A stretch of DNA of 64,000 bases, from contig QEOQ01000274.1 of assembly GCA_010279815.1 (NCBI GenBank), positions 281,427-345,426 of the forward strand. The letters run 5' to 3'. Of this stretch, positions 25,213-57,890 are shown in pieces. The notes below the pieces were generated by a model, which was given only the letters and a program-made list of their open reading frames with translations, was not told the DNA's origin and did no database searches. Source of the stretch: Brachionus plicatilis. Its lineage: Eukaryota > Rotifera > Eurotatoria > Ploima > Brachionidae. The translations under genes were made by a program, and so were the position numbers. The first letter of the stretch is position 1. Every line of letters starts with the position of its first letter.

Positions 25213-25308
25213 TATGTGCAACGAGCTACCATAGGCGACCTCTCATGTAGGCCACCTCCGCAAGCTAGTCTTGCTGTAGCTTTTTTATAATAATAATAAT
25301 AATAATAT
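25213..25308 (+). repeat. SINE-like 3' end with (TAA)n tail
   Basis: A block of about 70 bp with clearly higher G+C (CAACGAGCTACC ... GTAGGCCACCTCC ... GCTGTAGC) is followed directly by a (TAA)n run at 25286-25308. A GC-richer body ending in a simple trinucleotide tail is the arrangement of SINEs or LINE 3' ends. A similar arrangement with a (TAC)n tail lies at 27545-27637. Confidence 0.45.
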
Positions 25309-25553
25309 AAATTTATATTAAAAAATAAGTCTTTATGAAGTTTATTTCAGCTCGATAAAACTAAAACATTTTTTAAGAGAAAAAATGATAAATCAACAAT
25401 GAAAGGTGTTTTATTTTGTCACCATCTTAAATTACCGATCTGTAAAAGCCTGCAAATTCTAACTTTAAAAAAAAAATTTAGCTAAAAAAAAAGAAAAATT
25501 TTGCCTTCTTTGACAAATTAAAAATTAAAAAAAATTTATATATAAAATTTAAT

Positions 25554-27155
25554 TTATTTATTGAGAATGTAAATTTTTTTTCTATTTAAAAATAAAATTT
25601 TTTTCAAAAATTTCCTCAAGCCCAAAGTATCACACTGCATTGTTGACACAACAAACACAATCAATTTCAAAATCAAGTCGATCAACTCAAACGTGCTTAA
25701 TGCACTAAGTCCCAAAAACAGGCCCAAATTGTCGCCTAGCTCAGATATCAAATCGATTAGGCTAATTAGCAGCACTTCCTCAATCACAGTATACTCATTC
25801 GAATCTAAATAAATATTTACAGACAAAATTGAGTCTTTGATCTTTTTCCTCTCTCCGCTAGTCATCTTGAGGCGCCTATTTCGGCGCAAAACCTTGCTGT
25901 ATGCCTTGGACGGATAGCTCGACTTGGACACCATTGTGGAATACTGGTCATAGTTGCACTCTTTTGGACAATACTTGGAGCATTGGCTGACATAGTCGCT
26001 TGAATAGAACGCTTCTTTGATTAGACTGGGACAGCTTATCAAATAATCCTCGTAGCTCAGGTAGTATTTGGGCGCCTTTTGTCTTCTCTTGTCATATCCG
26101 CTCACATCATACTTGTCATTGCACGACAGAATGCTCCCATTTTTGTTCACATATTTTATCAATCTTTCGTCATAGCAGCCACAGTTTTCTATCACTGACT
26201 TTTGGTAGCAAAGCTGAAAGCAGTATTCTTTGGAGTAGGAGCCGGTCAAGAGCCTGGTCTGGTTGTACAAGCTGACGTCCTCAAGACTCACGGACTCTGA
26301 GCCATCGGCACATTTGTTCGATGGCTGTGGCAAAATTTTGATCCTTGTCTTGTGAATTTCTATGTTGGTATGAGCTGTTGGCGGCAGCAGGATGCCGTGG
26401 TCGTCATTGGTGATGGTGCGGTCAGAATCGTGGATGAAGACCAGAAAGCCGACTTCTTGAGACACTGGCGACTGAGATTGGCGCGAGCCTGCCAACAATT
26501 CAAGGCTGAGACCCGAGTTTTTGCCAAACTTTCCCATTTTGTTTGCTGTTGGCACAAATTTTAGCAAAGCTCCATTTCCTGGCGAATTCACAAACTCAAA
26601 ATCAGTCACATTGCACTCGACTGTGTTGAAGTAGCATGACAAAAGGCTGTCCGCCAGCGCCTCTTTTTCCAAGTGTCCATTGCTCGAGTACGAGCTGTCC
26701 TTTAGCAGATAGGAGGAAAGAAAGTTGTTTTTGGAGATGAGAAAGGATTCTTTGAGGTCGTTGCTGCGGGATGCTCGGATGAACTCGTCAAACTCCGAAA
26801 TAGTTCGGAAATGTTTTTTGTACTGGTTGTAGTTGAGCCAGTTTATGAGCTTTAGTGTGATGGTGGGAAAAGTAATGTTCTGGTCAAAAGCTAGTTTGAT
26901 GCGAGTGGTCACATTGTAGCTGAAATAGTCCGCAATCAGATGGTAGATTTTTTGGCTCACTATGAACAGAAAAACAAGCATTGTTGCGGTCCAGATAAAT
27001 TTTGTGAGCAAACTCTTGGACTCGGTTATTTTTGGTATGCCTGATATGGTTGTTTTTTTTGACCATTTTTTCAATTCTCTCTTGATTGACTTTCGATTCG
27101 ATTTGCCCTCCATTTTTTTTATGATCCTTTTTTCCAGGCTTAAATTCAAGCTCAT
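25554..27155 (-). CDS. DEG/ENaC-family sodium channel subunit
   Basis: The open frame runs to 27308 without an ATG at its 5' end. The ATG at 27155 (533 aa) or 27113 best fits the family, because the conserved cytosolic TTISGIP segment and first helix (IWTATMLVFLFIVS) follow at once. An upstream ATG at 27221 would add a hydrophobic stretch. The large extracellular loop holds many cysteines (YCFQLCYQKSVIENCGCYD, CSKYCPKECNYD). The second helix ends with GLFLGLSALSTFELIDL. The family forms trimeric amiloride-type Na+ channels gated by peptides, acid or force. Two residues are unusual: Ser replaces the gating His of the HG motif, and the filter reads GLS instead of G(A/S/G)S. The cytosolic C-terminus is short and Lys-rich. 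It appears to be a single exon. Confidence 0.9.
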   Translation of the reverse strand: MSLNLSLEKRIIKKMEGKSNRKSIKRELKKWSKKTTISGIPKITESKSLLTKFIWTATMLVFLFIVSQKIYHLIADYFSYNVTTRIKLAFDQNITFPTITLKLINWLNYNQYKKHFRTISEFDEFIRASRSNDLKESFLISKNNFLSSYLLKDSSYSSNGHLEKEALADSLLSCYFNTVECNVTDFEFVNSPGNGALLKFVPTANKMGKFGKNSGLSLELLAGSRQSQSPVSQEVGFLVFIHDSDRTITNDDHGILLPPTAHTNIEIHKTRIKILPQPSNKCADGSESVSLEDVSLYNQTRLLTGSYSKEYCFQLCYQKSVIENCGCYDERLIKYVNKNGSILSCNDKYDVSGYDKRRQKAPKYYLSYEDYLISCPSLIKEAFYSSDYVSQCSKYCPKECNYDQYSTMVSKSSYPSKAYSKVLRRNRRLKMTSGERKKIKDSILSVNIYLDSNEYTVIEEVLLISLIDLISELGDNLGLFLGLSALSTFELIDLILKLIVFVVSTMQCDTLGLRKFLKKILFLNRKKIYILNK

Positions 27156-27361
27156 TAGCTGGTACGTGCCTTCTGCACAAAAAGGTGAGCAAACAAGTGC
27201 TAAAAAAATTTTGGTTCCCATATCATGTTCTTGTGAAGAAATGTGATACTCAAATTTGATCACACAATATTTAATCAGTTTGTTAATAATTAAAAGAAGA
27301 TCATACAAAATTTTAATTGACTTTTTTTAGATATTTTTTTTTAAAAGCTGCAGAATTTTGG

Positions 27362-27720
27362 CAGACTTGTACAAAAGTCAGGAAAAAAGTCTTAACAAGT
27401 CAAAAACAAGTCAAAGTATGACTTGGACTTGAAAATATATTTTTTAAAAAAACTATCATATCATTCATTATTTTGCATTTAATTTTAAGTGTAATTATTA
27501 ATTTATCAATTCAATTATTGTATAATTTTAAGAAAATGTATAGGACTGCTATAGCTGAAAATAAAACGCTCAGGCGTTCTCAGCTTTGTGGATAAGATCC
27601 ACGCAGTTATCTACTACTACTACTACTACTACTACTAGTCATGACTTAGGCTTGTTTCAAAAATATGAAAATTACAAGTCATAAATTTTTTATATCTTGA
27701 ATTTTTTTAAATTTTTTACA
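27362..27720. mobile_element. Fragmented hAT-like element interrupted by a SINE-like insert
   Basis: It begins CAGACTTGTACAAAAGTCAG, related to the ends at 24491 and 27778, and continues with aagtca repeats. Past the insert, cttgtttcaaaaatatgaaaattacaagtcat matches the interior of the 24491-25087 element in order. No clean right end or target duplication was found. Confidence 0.5.
27545..27637 (+). repeat. SINE-like 3' end with (TAC)n tail
   Basis: A GC-richer block (GCTCAGGCGTTCTCAGC, GATAAGATCCACGC) ends in (TAC)n at 27611-27637 and sits inside the broken hAT-like element. The body-plus-trinucleotide-tail layout suggests a retroposed element. Confidence 0.4.
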
Positions 27721-28103
27721 GTGTTTAAATTTAAACTGTATAATGGGTAAGATTACATCATTTTACGTAATTTTACGCAGACTTGGGCAAAAGTCAAAAA
27801 AAAAAGTCATTTTAAAGTCTTTTCAAAGTCAAGTCATTTGACTTGACTTAAAATTTTTTTTGTTAACAAAAAAATTGGCTGTTATTTACCTGTATTTTCA
27901 AAAATATTAGTTTACTGTCTATTTTTTTATTTTTTTGCTAAGAAAATAAAATGTCTTATGTTAGCAAAAATTTTTTTTTGCACTACTTAGTTTATTGCTT
28001 AAAATTATTATTTTTTGCTAAGTATTTTTATTGTTTGAAAAAAATAATTATTTTACATTATAAATTATTATTCTGAGTTTGAAATATTTTATCATATGCC
28101 AAA

Positions 28104-28370
28104 ATGTTTGATTCATCGTATTTAGTGATTACTCTTAAAGAAAAATGCAAAGAATATAAAATATCTTATCAAGGTACTAAGGCTCAATTAGTAAAAAGAT
28201 TAAACGATTATATCACTCTAAATGGTATTAATGTTGGTCAAGTTGAAAACGAAGAACAAGTAGAAGAACGTAGTGAGGAAGAAGAAGAATTTACAGATGT
28301 TCAAATAAATACGCCACCAGTAGAAGTTGAATATGACGGTGATTTGGTAGAGGAAATAAATAAAAATTAG
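28104..28370 (+). CDS. SAP-domain protein carried by the hAT-like element, 88 aa
   Basis: The ATG-initiated frame encodes LVITLKEKCKEYKISYQGTK followed by QLVKRLNDYI, which fits the SAP motif (two helices, about 35 aa, binding DNA). A strongly acidic tail follows (residues 50-85, EEQVEERSEEEEEF and similar). SAP domains tether proteins to chromatin or DNA. Because it lies inside transposon ends it is most likely a piece of the element's own protein or captured cargo. The stop at 28368-28370 separates it from the SWIM segment 70 bp downstream. Confidence 0.6.
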   Translation: MFDSSYLVITLKEKCKEYKISYQGTKAQLVKRLNDYITLNGINVGQVENEEQVEERSEEEEEFTDVQINTPPVEVEYDGDLVEEINKN

Positions 28371-28438
28371 CAGTAATTAGCAGTGATTATATAAATAAAA
28401 ACTATTCAAAAGTCAAAGGCCTAAATTTTGATTTACTA

Positions 28439-28672
28439 ATGGAGTATAATGATAAAATAAAAATAATTGATTTTAACACGGATAATTGGGCAACAAGTAA
28501 ATGTAGCTGCTGGTTCTATCTAAAAAATTACCATTGTTATCATCTAATCTCAATAGCGGTAAATCAAAATCTCCTAACTATTCCAAAGCGTTACATAAAA
28601 ACAGCAATTGAGCCAAAAAAGAAGGCTGGTAGGATTGATAAAGCAAAACAAGCGTTAAAAAAACAAAATTAG
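28439..28672 (+). CDS. SWIM zinc-finger fragment of a transposase-like protein, 77 aa
   Basis: The frame shows KCSCWFYLKNYHCYHLISIA, which fits the SWIM finger pattern CxCx(n)CxH, followed by a Lys-rich tail (PKKKAGRIDKAKQAL). SWIM fingers are common near the C-terminus of Mutator-like and other DDE transposases. No catalytic domain precedes it. The ATG at 28439 may be fortuitous, since coding-like sequence extends upstream (SKVKGLNFDLL). It is probably the 3' end of the element's gene after internal deletion. Confidence 0.55.
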   Translation: MEYNDKIKIIDFNTDNWATSKCSCWFYLKNYHCYHLISIAVNQNLLTIPKRYIKTAIEPKKKAGRIDKAKQALKKQN

Positions 28673-29529
28673 TTATTTTATTAAAATTAAACTTGAAAAA
28701 AAGCTGTAAATATTAAACTAATTTTTTTGATAAAAAACTAATAAAATTAAACTTGAAAAAAAGTGGTAAATATTAAAGTAATTATTTTGATAAAAAACTA
28801 ATAAAAATTAACATTATCAGTTACAAATAAGTTTTTAAGCAAAAAACTAAGTAAAATAAACAAAAAATAAATATATTTGACAATTTTTTTAGCAGTAAAC
28901 TAATAATTTTAATTTCACAGGTAATATTGAGTCAAAAAAATTTTGCAAATTTATTTATTTATTTGTTTATCTGTATCGAGCTAGTGCTCCTTCAGAATAA
29001 AAGACCCCTTTCGACCTTTTTACCGCTTTCGACTAGTTCAAATCGATCCAGGAGTCTAGATGAGCAGACCGACAGCGATAGATACTTCATTCATGGTAAA
29101 AACAGATTTTATATATATTTTTTTTTTATATTTTCATTCTGAAGGAGCTAGCTTGATACAGATAAACAGATAAATAAATAAATTTGCAAAATTTTTTTGT
29201 CAACAAAAAAGAAATTTGAAGTTAAGTCAATTGACTTGACTTTAAAAAAAAAAATCTAAAGTCAAGTCAAATGACTTGACTTGACTTTGACTTGATGACT
29301 TTTGCCCAAGTCTGATTTTACGTAAAATTATACTAGTTTAAGTAAATTTCGTCAAAAACGCATAAGGCCAAAAAAAACTGAATTTTAAAGGAAAAAGTGA
29401 AAAATTAATAAAAATTTGAATTTTATAAGAAAATTTTTGAAAAAAAACATTACACTCTATTACTTTTTTTAACACTATTTTACGTAAAATTACACAATTT
29501 AATGTAAAATTATGTAATTTTCTGTCATA

Positions 29530-29840
29530 TTTTTTAAGTAATGTAAATATTAGGAAAGTACCCATATTTTTTTTTGTCAAAAGATGATTTTGAAAATAAC
29601 AAAAAACTTTATGCAATTAAAAATAATTCAAAAAGTGAAACAATAAATCTTTTGTATGAATAAATAAAAAAATTTTAAAAAAATTTTATTTTTATACTCT
29701 AATTTTATACTTTTTTCAAAAATTCTAGTCATGAGTTCACTTGAACAAAATAAAATTTAAAAGCAAAAATTATTTTTAAAATCATCTTTTGACAAATAAA
29801 AATATGGGTACTTTCCTAATATTTACATTACTTAAAAAAT
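29530..29840. repeat. Foldback element with ~75-bp arms
   Basis: The left arm (about 29530-29605, containing TATTAGGAAAGTACCCATAT) and the right arm (about 29766-29840, containing ATATGGGTACTTTCCTAATA) are near-perfect inverted copies around a 160-bp loop. It has no ORF. Confidence 0.7.
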
Positions 29841-29859
29841 AAAAACATTTTTTTTGCTG

Positions 29860-30540
29860 ACTGATCCCAAAGCAAAAATATTTTTAAAAATTTTAATAAG
29901 TCATTTAATATGAATTTTTCTCTTTTTTTTGAAAATTAAACTAGTTTTTCTCCAAAATTTTTATTTTTTGTGAAAATTGAATATTTTTATATTTTTGGGA
30001 ACCTGACCCCCTACTGACCCCCAATTTTATACGACTGCCACCTTTTTCCTTTACAAAAAAATTTTTTTTAGTTTTTCTCCAGGAAGTATAGTTTTTGAGA
30101 ATTTCAAATGATTTCATAGTAATTGAGAAAAATTCAATTTATAATTGTAATATTTGATATTTTTTGTTTAATTAATTTAATTAAAAAAAAAGAGTCTAGG
30201 TCTTAAATTTTTAATAACGCAAAAATATGATAAACTTAAATTGAATTATCGCTTGATTTATCTGATTGATTGAAAAAGTCTTATAATATTTAAGTACCAT
30301 CTAAATTAAATTTTTTTCAATTTTATTAAAAAGCACATTTTTAGAAAGCTCGTCAAATTCATTTCAAGGAAAATGAGGGTCATTTTGGGGTCAGGTTTTC
30401 AAAAATATAAAAATATTCAATTTTAACAAAAAAATAAAAATTTTGGAGAAAAATTCAAACTAAATTATTTATTAAAACTTTTAAAAATATTTTTGCTTTG
30501 CAAAAAAAATGGGGGTCAGTATTTTAGTAAGATCCAAAAA
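29860..30540. repeat. Foldback element with ~180-bp arms next to ENDOV copy A
   Basis: The left arm (about 29860-30040) and the right arm (about 30355-30540) match as inverted repeats. Shared blocks include aagcaaaaatatttttaaaa, ctccaaaatttttatttttt and the GC-richer acctgacccc / ggggtcaggt. It ends only 25 bp from the ENDOV copy A stop codon and may lie in its 3' UTR. Confidence 0.7.
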
Positions 30541-30564
30541 ATTAAATTAAAATTTTATTATTAT

Positions 30565-31404
30565 TTATTTATTAAATTCTGATAAGTATTTTTTTGAAAT
30601 CAATTCAGCTTGTCTAATTGGTTCTGGTATTCGAAAATTTTTGATAACAATTCTCAAAATCCATAAACAAGTATCCCAGCTAATTTTGTTACCAATTGAA
30701 ACATAAATCGGATTTGTGGCTAAATCGGTTGATCTGTAGCAATATCCCAAGAGAGTGTCATCTCCCTCGATTTTACTTCTCAGCTCAAAAAAATCTCCAG
30801 CTTTTTTTAATTCATTCTTTATTCTGTCCTTGTGTTCTTGATTTTTTTCCAAACCAAATACTTGGAACAACGTTTTGCTTACACCAATGGTCGGTGTATC
30901 ACTGTAATATCCAACATGGCATGCTAAACCAAATTTGTTTCCATGCAGCAGACCATTTCCGTCAATAAAAATACAATGGGGATAATATTTGGGTTTTAAT
31001 CGTTTTAGCCTGTCCAGTCTTTCTAGCAAAAAAGGTGCTTCACGGTAAGCCAAAAATCCAGCCAAATAAGGCTGATTTATTTTGACCATTTCACAATCTT
31101 TATAGACGCATCTAAGACCATCGGCCAAGTCAAGCACCACCAGGCAAGCGCAAGCAGTTTCTACATCTTTGTACGAAAGAGCTAGTCCGGCAACATAGCG
31201 CAGTTTTTCACTTTGAAAGCCATTTGTCTCAATTAAACGGATGCTTCGGGCTCTTTGAGGATTTGAAACTAGTCTTCTTATTTGCCATGGTTCGGTATCT
31301 AATAGTATGAGTTTTTTTTTATTTTCATTCTGTTCATTTCGCCATTTGGCTACTAAATTAGGATCAATTGGATCATTCACATTATTATTGTCGTCGGTTG
31401 ACAT
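30565..31404 (-). CDS. ENDOV: Endonuclease V, copy A (catalytic Asp replaced)
   Basis: A single-exon ORF whose first ATG is at 31404 (279 aa). Family hallmarks are present: YVAGLALS, GFLAYREAPFLLERL, FIDGNGLLHGNKFGLACHVG, PTIGVSK, DTLLGYCYRS, PIYVSIGNKIS and RIPEPIRQAE. Endonuclease V cleaves next to inosine in RNA or DNA. The first metal-binding Asp, which sits in GLDIS in copy B (human D52, E. coli D35), is Ala here (GLALS). The Glu of YREAP and the Asp of FIDGNG remain. The reading frame is intact, so the loss is a point change rather than general decay. Residues from about 130 onward are nearly identical to copy B, while the first ~110 residues are diverged. It may bind substrate without cutting, or act through the partner copy. 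Confidence 0.9.
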   Translation of the reverse strand: MSTDDNNNVNDPIDPNLVAKWRNEQNENKKKLILLDTEPWQIRRLVSNPQRARSIRLIETNGFQSEKLRYVAGLALSYKDVETACACLVVLDLADGLRCVYKDCEMVKINQPYLAGFLAYREAPFLLERLDRLKRLKPKYYPHCIFIDGNGLLHGNKFGLACHVGYYSDTPTIGVSKTLFQVFGLEKNQEHKDRIKNELKKAGDFFELRSKIEGDDTLLGYCYRSTDLATNPIYVSIGNKISWDTCLWILRIVIKNFRIPEPIRQAELISKKYLSEFNK

Positions 31405-31874
31405 TTTTAATTTAGTCAAATTGAGTAATTTTAAATTTTAAAGAATTTTATTGAAAATAAAAATAATAATGCTAATGAGTCTTTGGAACTTATTTTTTTT
31501 TTATAAATATTGGCAACTTAAAAACAAAATTTTCATAATTTGAAATTTTTTTATTTTTTTCTAAAATTATCATGTAGCGGAAAAATATCTTTTGAGAATA
31601 TTATTTTTGATCTTCAATTGAATGAATCAAGATGGAAAATAAATGAACACTTTTTTTTTTTTAAATAAGAATACAAAATTTTTTAGAGAATATCTAAAAA
31701 AAACACATTTTTTTCACGCACTCAATTATATTTGTTAAAAAAATTTTCTTTTTTTGCTAACTTTTTATTTTTGGTGAAAACTAATTGAGAAAAAAATTTG
31801 ATAAAAAAATTGAAATTTTTATTTTTTATCTAAATAAATTTTCAAGTTTTAAATATTTTTTTTAATCTTTTATA
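31405..31874. other. 5' flank of ENDOV copy A
   Basis: AT-rich sequence with no coding signal. It must hold the ENDOV copy A promoter. No motif can be assigned. Confidence 0.35.
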
Positions 31875-32230
31875 GGGGCTGTGAAGTTCATTTCAATTCG
31901 ATCGTTTCAATTCAGAAAAATTTGAATAACTTTTTTACTATAAGGAATAATTTAGTTCTGTAAAATGTTTAATGTTTAAGCAACTTTGCTTAATCCGAAA
32001 ATATATGTCTGCAAAAACTCTGCAAAGTGAGTGCACAACTAATTTGAATACTTTTTAATGGCGTGCATAATGCATAAAATTGCAGAGTATTTTGCAGACT
32101 TATTTTACTGAATTAAGCAAATTTGCTTATAATTGAGAATTTTATAGAACTAAATTATCTCTTTTAGTAAAAAAGTTATTCAAGTTTTTCTGAATTGAAA
32201 TGATCGAATTGAAACCAACTTCACAACCCC
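31875..32230. mobile_element. MITE with 9-bp target-site duplication
   Basis: The ends GGGGCTGTGAAGTT and AACTTCACAACCCC are inverted copies that continue through GATCGTTTCAATTCAGAAAA / TTTTCTGAATTGAAATGATC for over 100 bp. The insertion is bounded on both sides by the exact nonamer TCTTTTATA (31866-31874 and 32231-32239). A 9-bp duplication with long inverted ends fits Mutator-like MITEs. It has no ORF. Confidence 0.85.
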
Positions 32231-32319
32231 TCTTTTATATCGAATTTTCTACACCCAAATATTGGTACCAATTATTTCTCTATGTCGAGATGTGACTGTA
32301 ATTTAAATTATAAAAATTT

Positions 32320-32391
32320 GACCCCGACGTGACTCGAACACGCAACCTTCTGATCTGGAGTCAGACGCGCTACCAATTGCGCCACGGAGTC
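32320..32391 (-). tRNA. tRNA-Trp (CCA)
   Basis: Read on the minus strand this is a 72-nt cloverleaf. The acceptor stem GACTCCG pairs with CGGGGTC (one G-U), the D arm is GGCGCAATTGGTAGCGC, and the anticodon arm CTGACTCCAGATCAG carries CCA in a 7-nt loop. The T arm has loop TTCGAGT and stem GCGTG/CACGT. There is no intron. The CCA anticodon reads UGG, tryptophan. Confidence 0.95.
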
Positions 32392-33031
32392 TTCTTTAAT
32401 CTTAGCTAATAAATTTTGATTTTAATCAAAAGTCAAAAAGTGAAGATTTTTTTTATTTAACTCGAAATTTACCATCTATACACTTGAGTTTAGAAAAAAT
32501 AACCAAAGGCGAAGCAGGGATAAAAAAACAAACTATCAGAACTGTTTATTTTAACTTAAAATACAATTTAATTCCTTTATTTTTAATTTTAAGAAAAATT
32601 TTTTCAATTTTTTGGGCAGTTTGACTTTAAAAAAAATTTATCTCAAATATTAATATTCTACCCTATTCAACGTAAATCTGCTATATTTGTTATTTTTATT
32701 TTTATAAATTTAACTAAATAAAATTAAAGTCACTGTAATGACTTGACTTTAATTTTTGAATTGGGCTGAATTAATTAATAAATAAATTTGAGGAATAGAA
32801 GTGATAATTAATTTTTAACTTTTATTTCACCCTAATTTTATTGAATACTTTTTCTTCAAATCATGGAGTGAAAATTCTCATTCGAGTTTTTTTTTAAATT
32901 TAAATTAAAATTAAAAAATAAATTAAAAATAGGCTTTATTTTAAATTTTCGATACTTACAAATAAAGATTTAAAAATTAAGTGATAATAAAAAACATTTA
33001 AAATTCAAAAAAAACTAAAAAAATATTTAAT

Positions 33032-57395
<24,364 letters not shown>

Positions 57396-57479
57396 CTTTT
57401 TTTTTTTTTTTTTTTTTAATTTTCTTAAATTTAATTTTTTTTTAATTAATTTAAAAAATTACCATCTTAAAAAGAATGG

Positions 57480-57890
57480 CTATCAAAACACTACAAGTAT
57501 TGGTAGAAAATTCACTAGCATGAGTATTATTGATAAATTTGCATGAAATTTTAAAAATTCAAAATACTTTAAAATTTTTGGTAATTTATTTAAATTTTAT
57601 TTGCAAACAAACACATAAGAATTTGGAAGCATTATGGAAAAATTATGACTATGTCACTAGTGCTTTAAAACAAGAAGAACCAGGTTTTTGTCTTAATATA
57701 CAAATACTAAAATTTTAATTCAAGCTAATAAAATTAAATAAATTTTTAGGAATTCAAAATAAACTCACTAAAACTCAAAATGATCGAATTCATTAATCAT
57801 AAATTAATTTCAAAATTAAGTTTAATGACTGAACAATTCAGAGAGTTTGATTCATGTGAAAAAATAAATGCTAAATAGATTTATTTATGT
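57480..57890 (+). CDS. Possible small two-exon gene, unidentified
   Basis: Two open segments could be joined by a 72-bp intron: one ending ...KNLEALWKNYDYVTSALKQE (to about 57681) and one from about 57752 to a TAG near 57880 (EFKINSLKLKMIEFINHKL...). The second shows some coding-like codon choice. There is no recognised domain, and no clear start apart from an ATG at 57530-57543. It is divergent from the NBEAL exon beginning at 57395. It may be a gene fragment or chance. Confidence 0.2.

Larger units (their letters stand above)
27778..29314 (+). mobile_element. hAT-like DNA transposon, 1.54 kb, with 8-bp target duplication
   Basis: The ends are inverted copies beginning CAGACTTGGGCAAAAGTCA. 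The insertion is flanked on both sides by the exact octamer ATTTTACG (27770-27777 and 29315-29322). The 8-bp duplication and CAG...TTGGGCAA ends fit the hAT superfamily. The interior carries a SAP-domain ORF (28104-28370) and a SWIM-finger ORF (28439-28672), but no recognisable hAT catalytic domain or dimerisation block, so it is probably non-autonomous. A second inverted repeat lies within it at about 28935-29185. The element landed in an ACGTAA-rich foldback element. Confidence 0.8.

Noticed and set aside
26352..27246. Several 65-100-codon ORFs on both strands within the DEG/ENaC gene
   Set aside because: Shadows of the less AT-rich channel exon; they carry no family signature.
30696..30968. 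90-codon plus-strand ORF, repeated at 59489-59761
   Set aside because: Antisense to both ENDOV copies; its conservation follows from the shared gene-conversion tract, not from coding.
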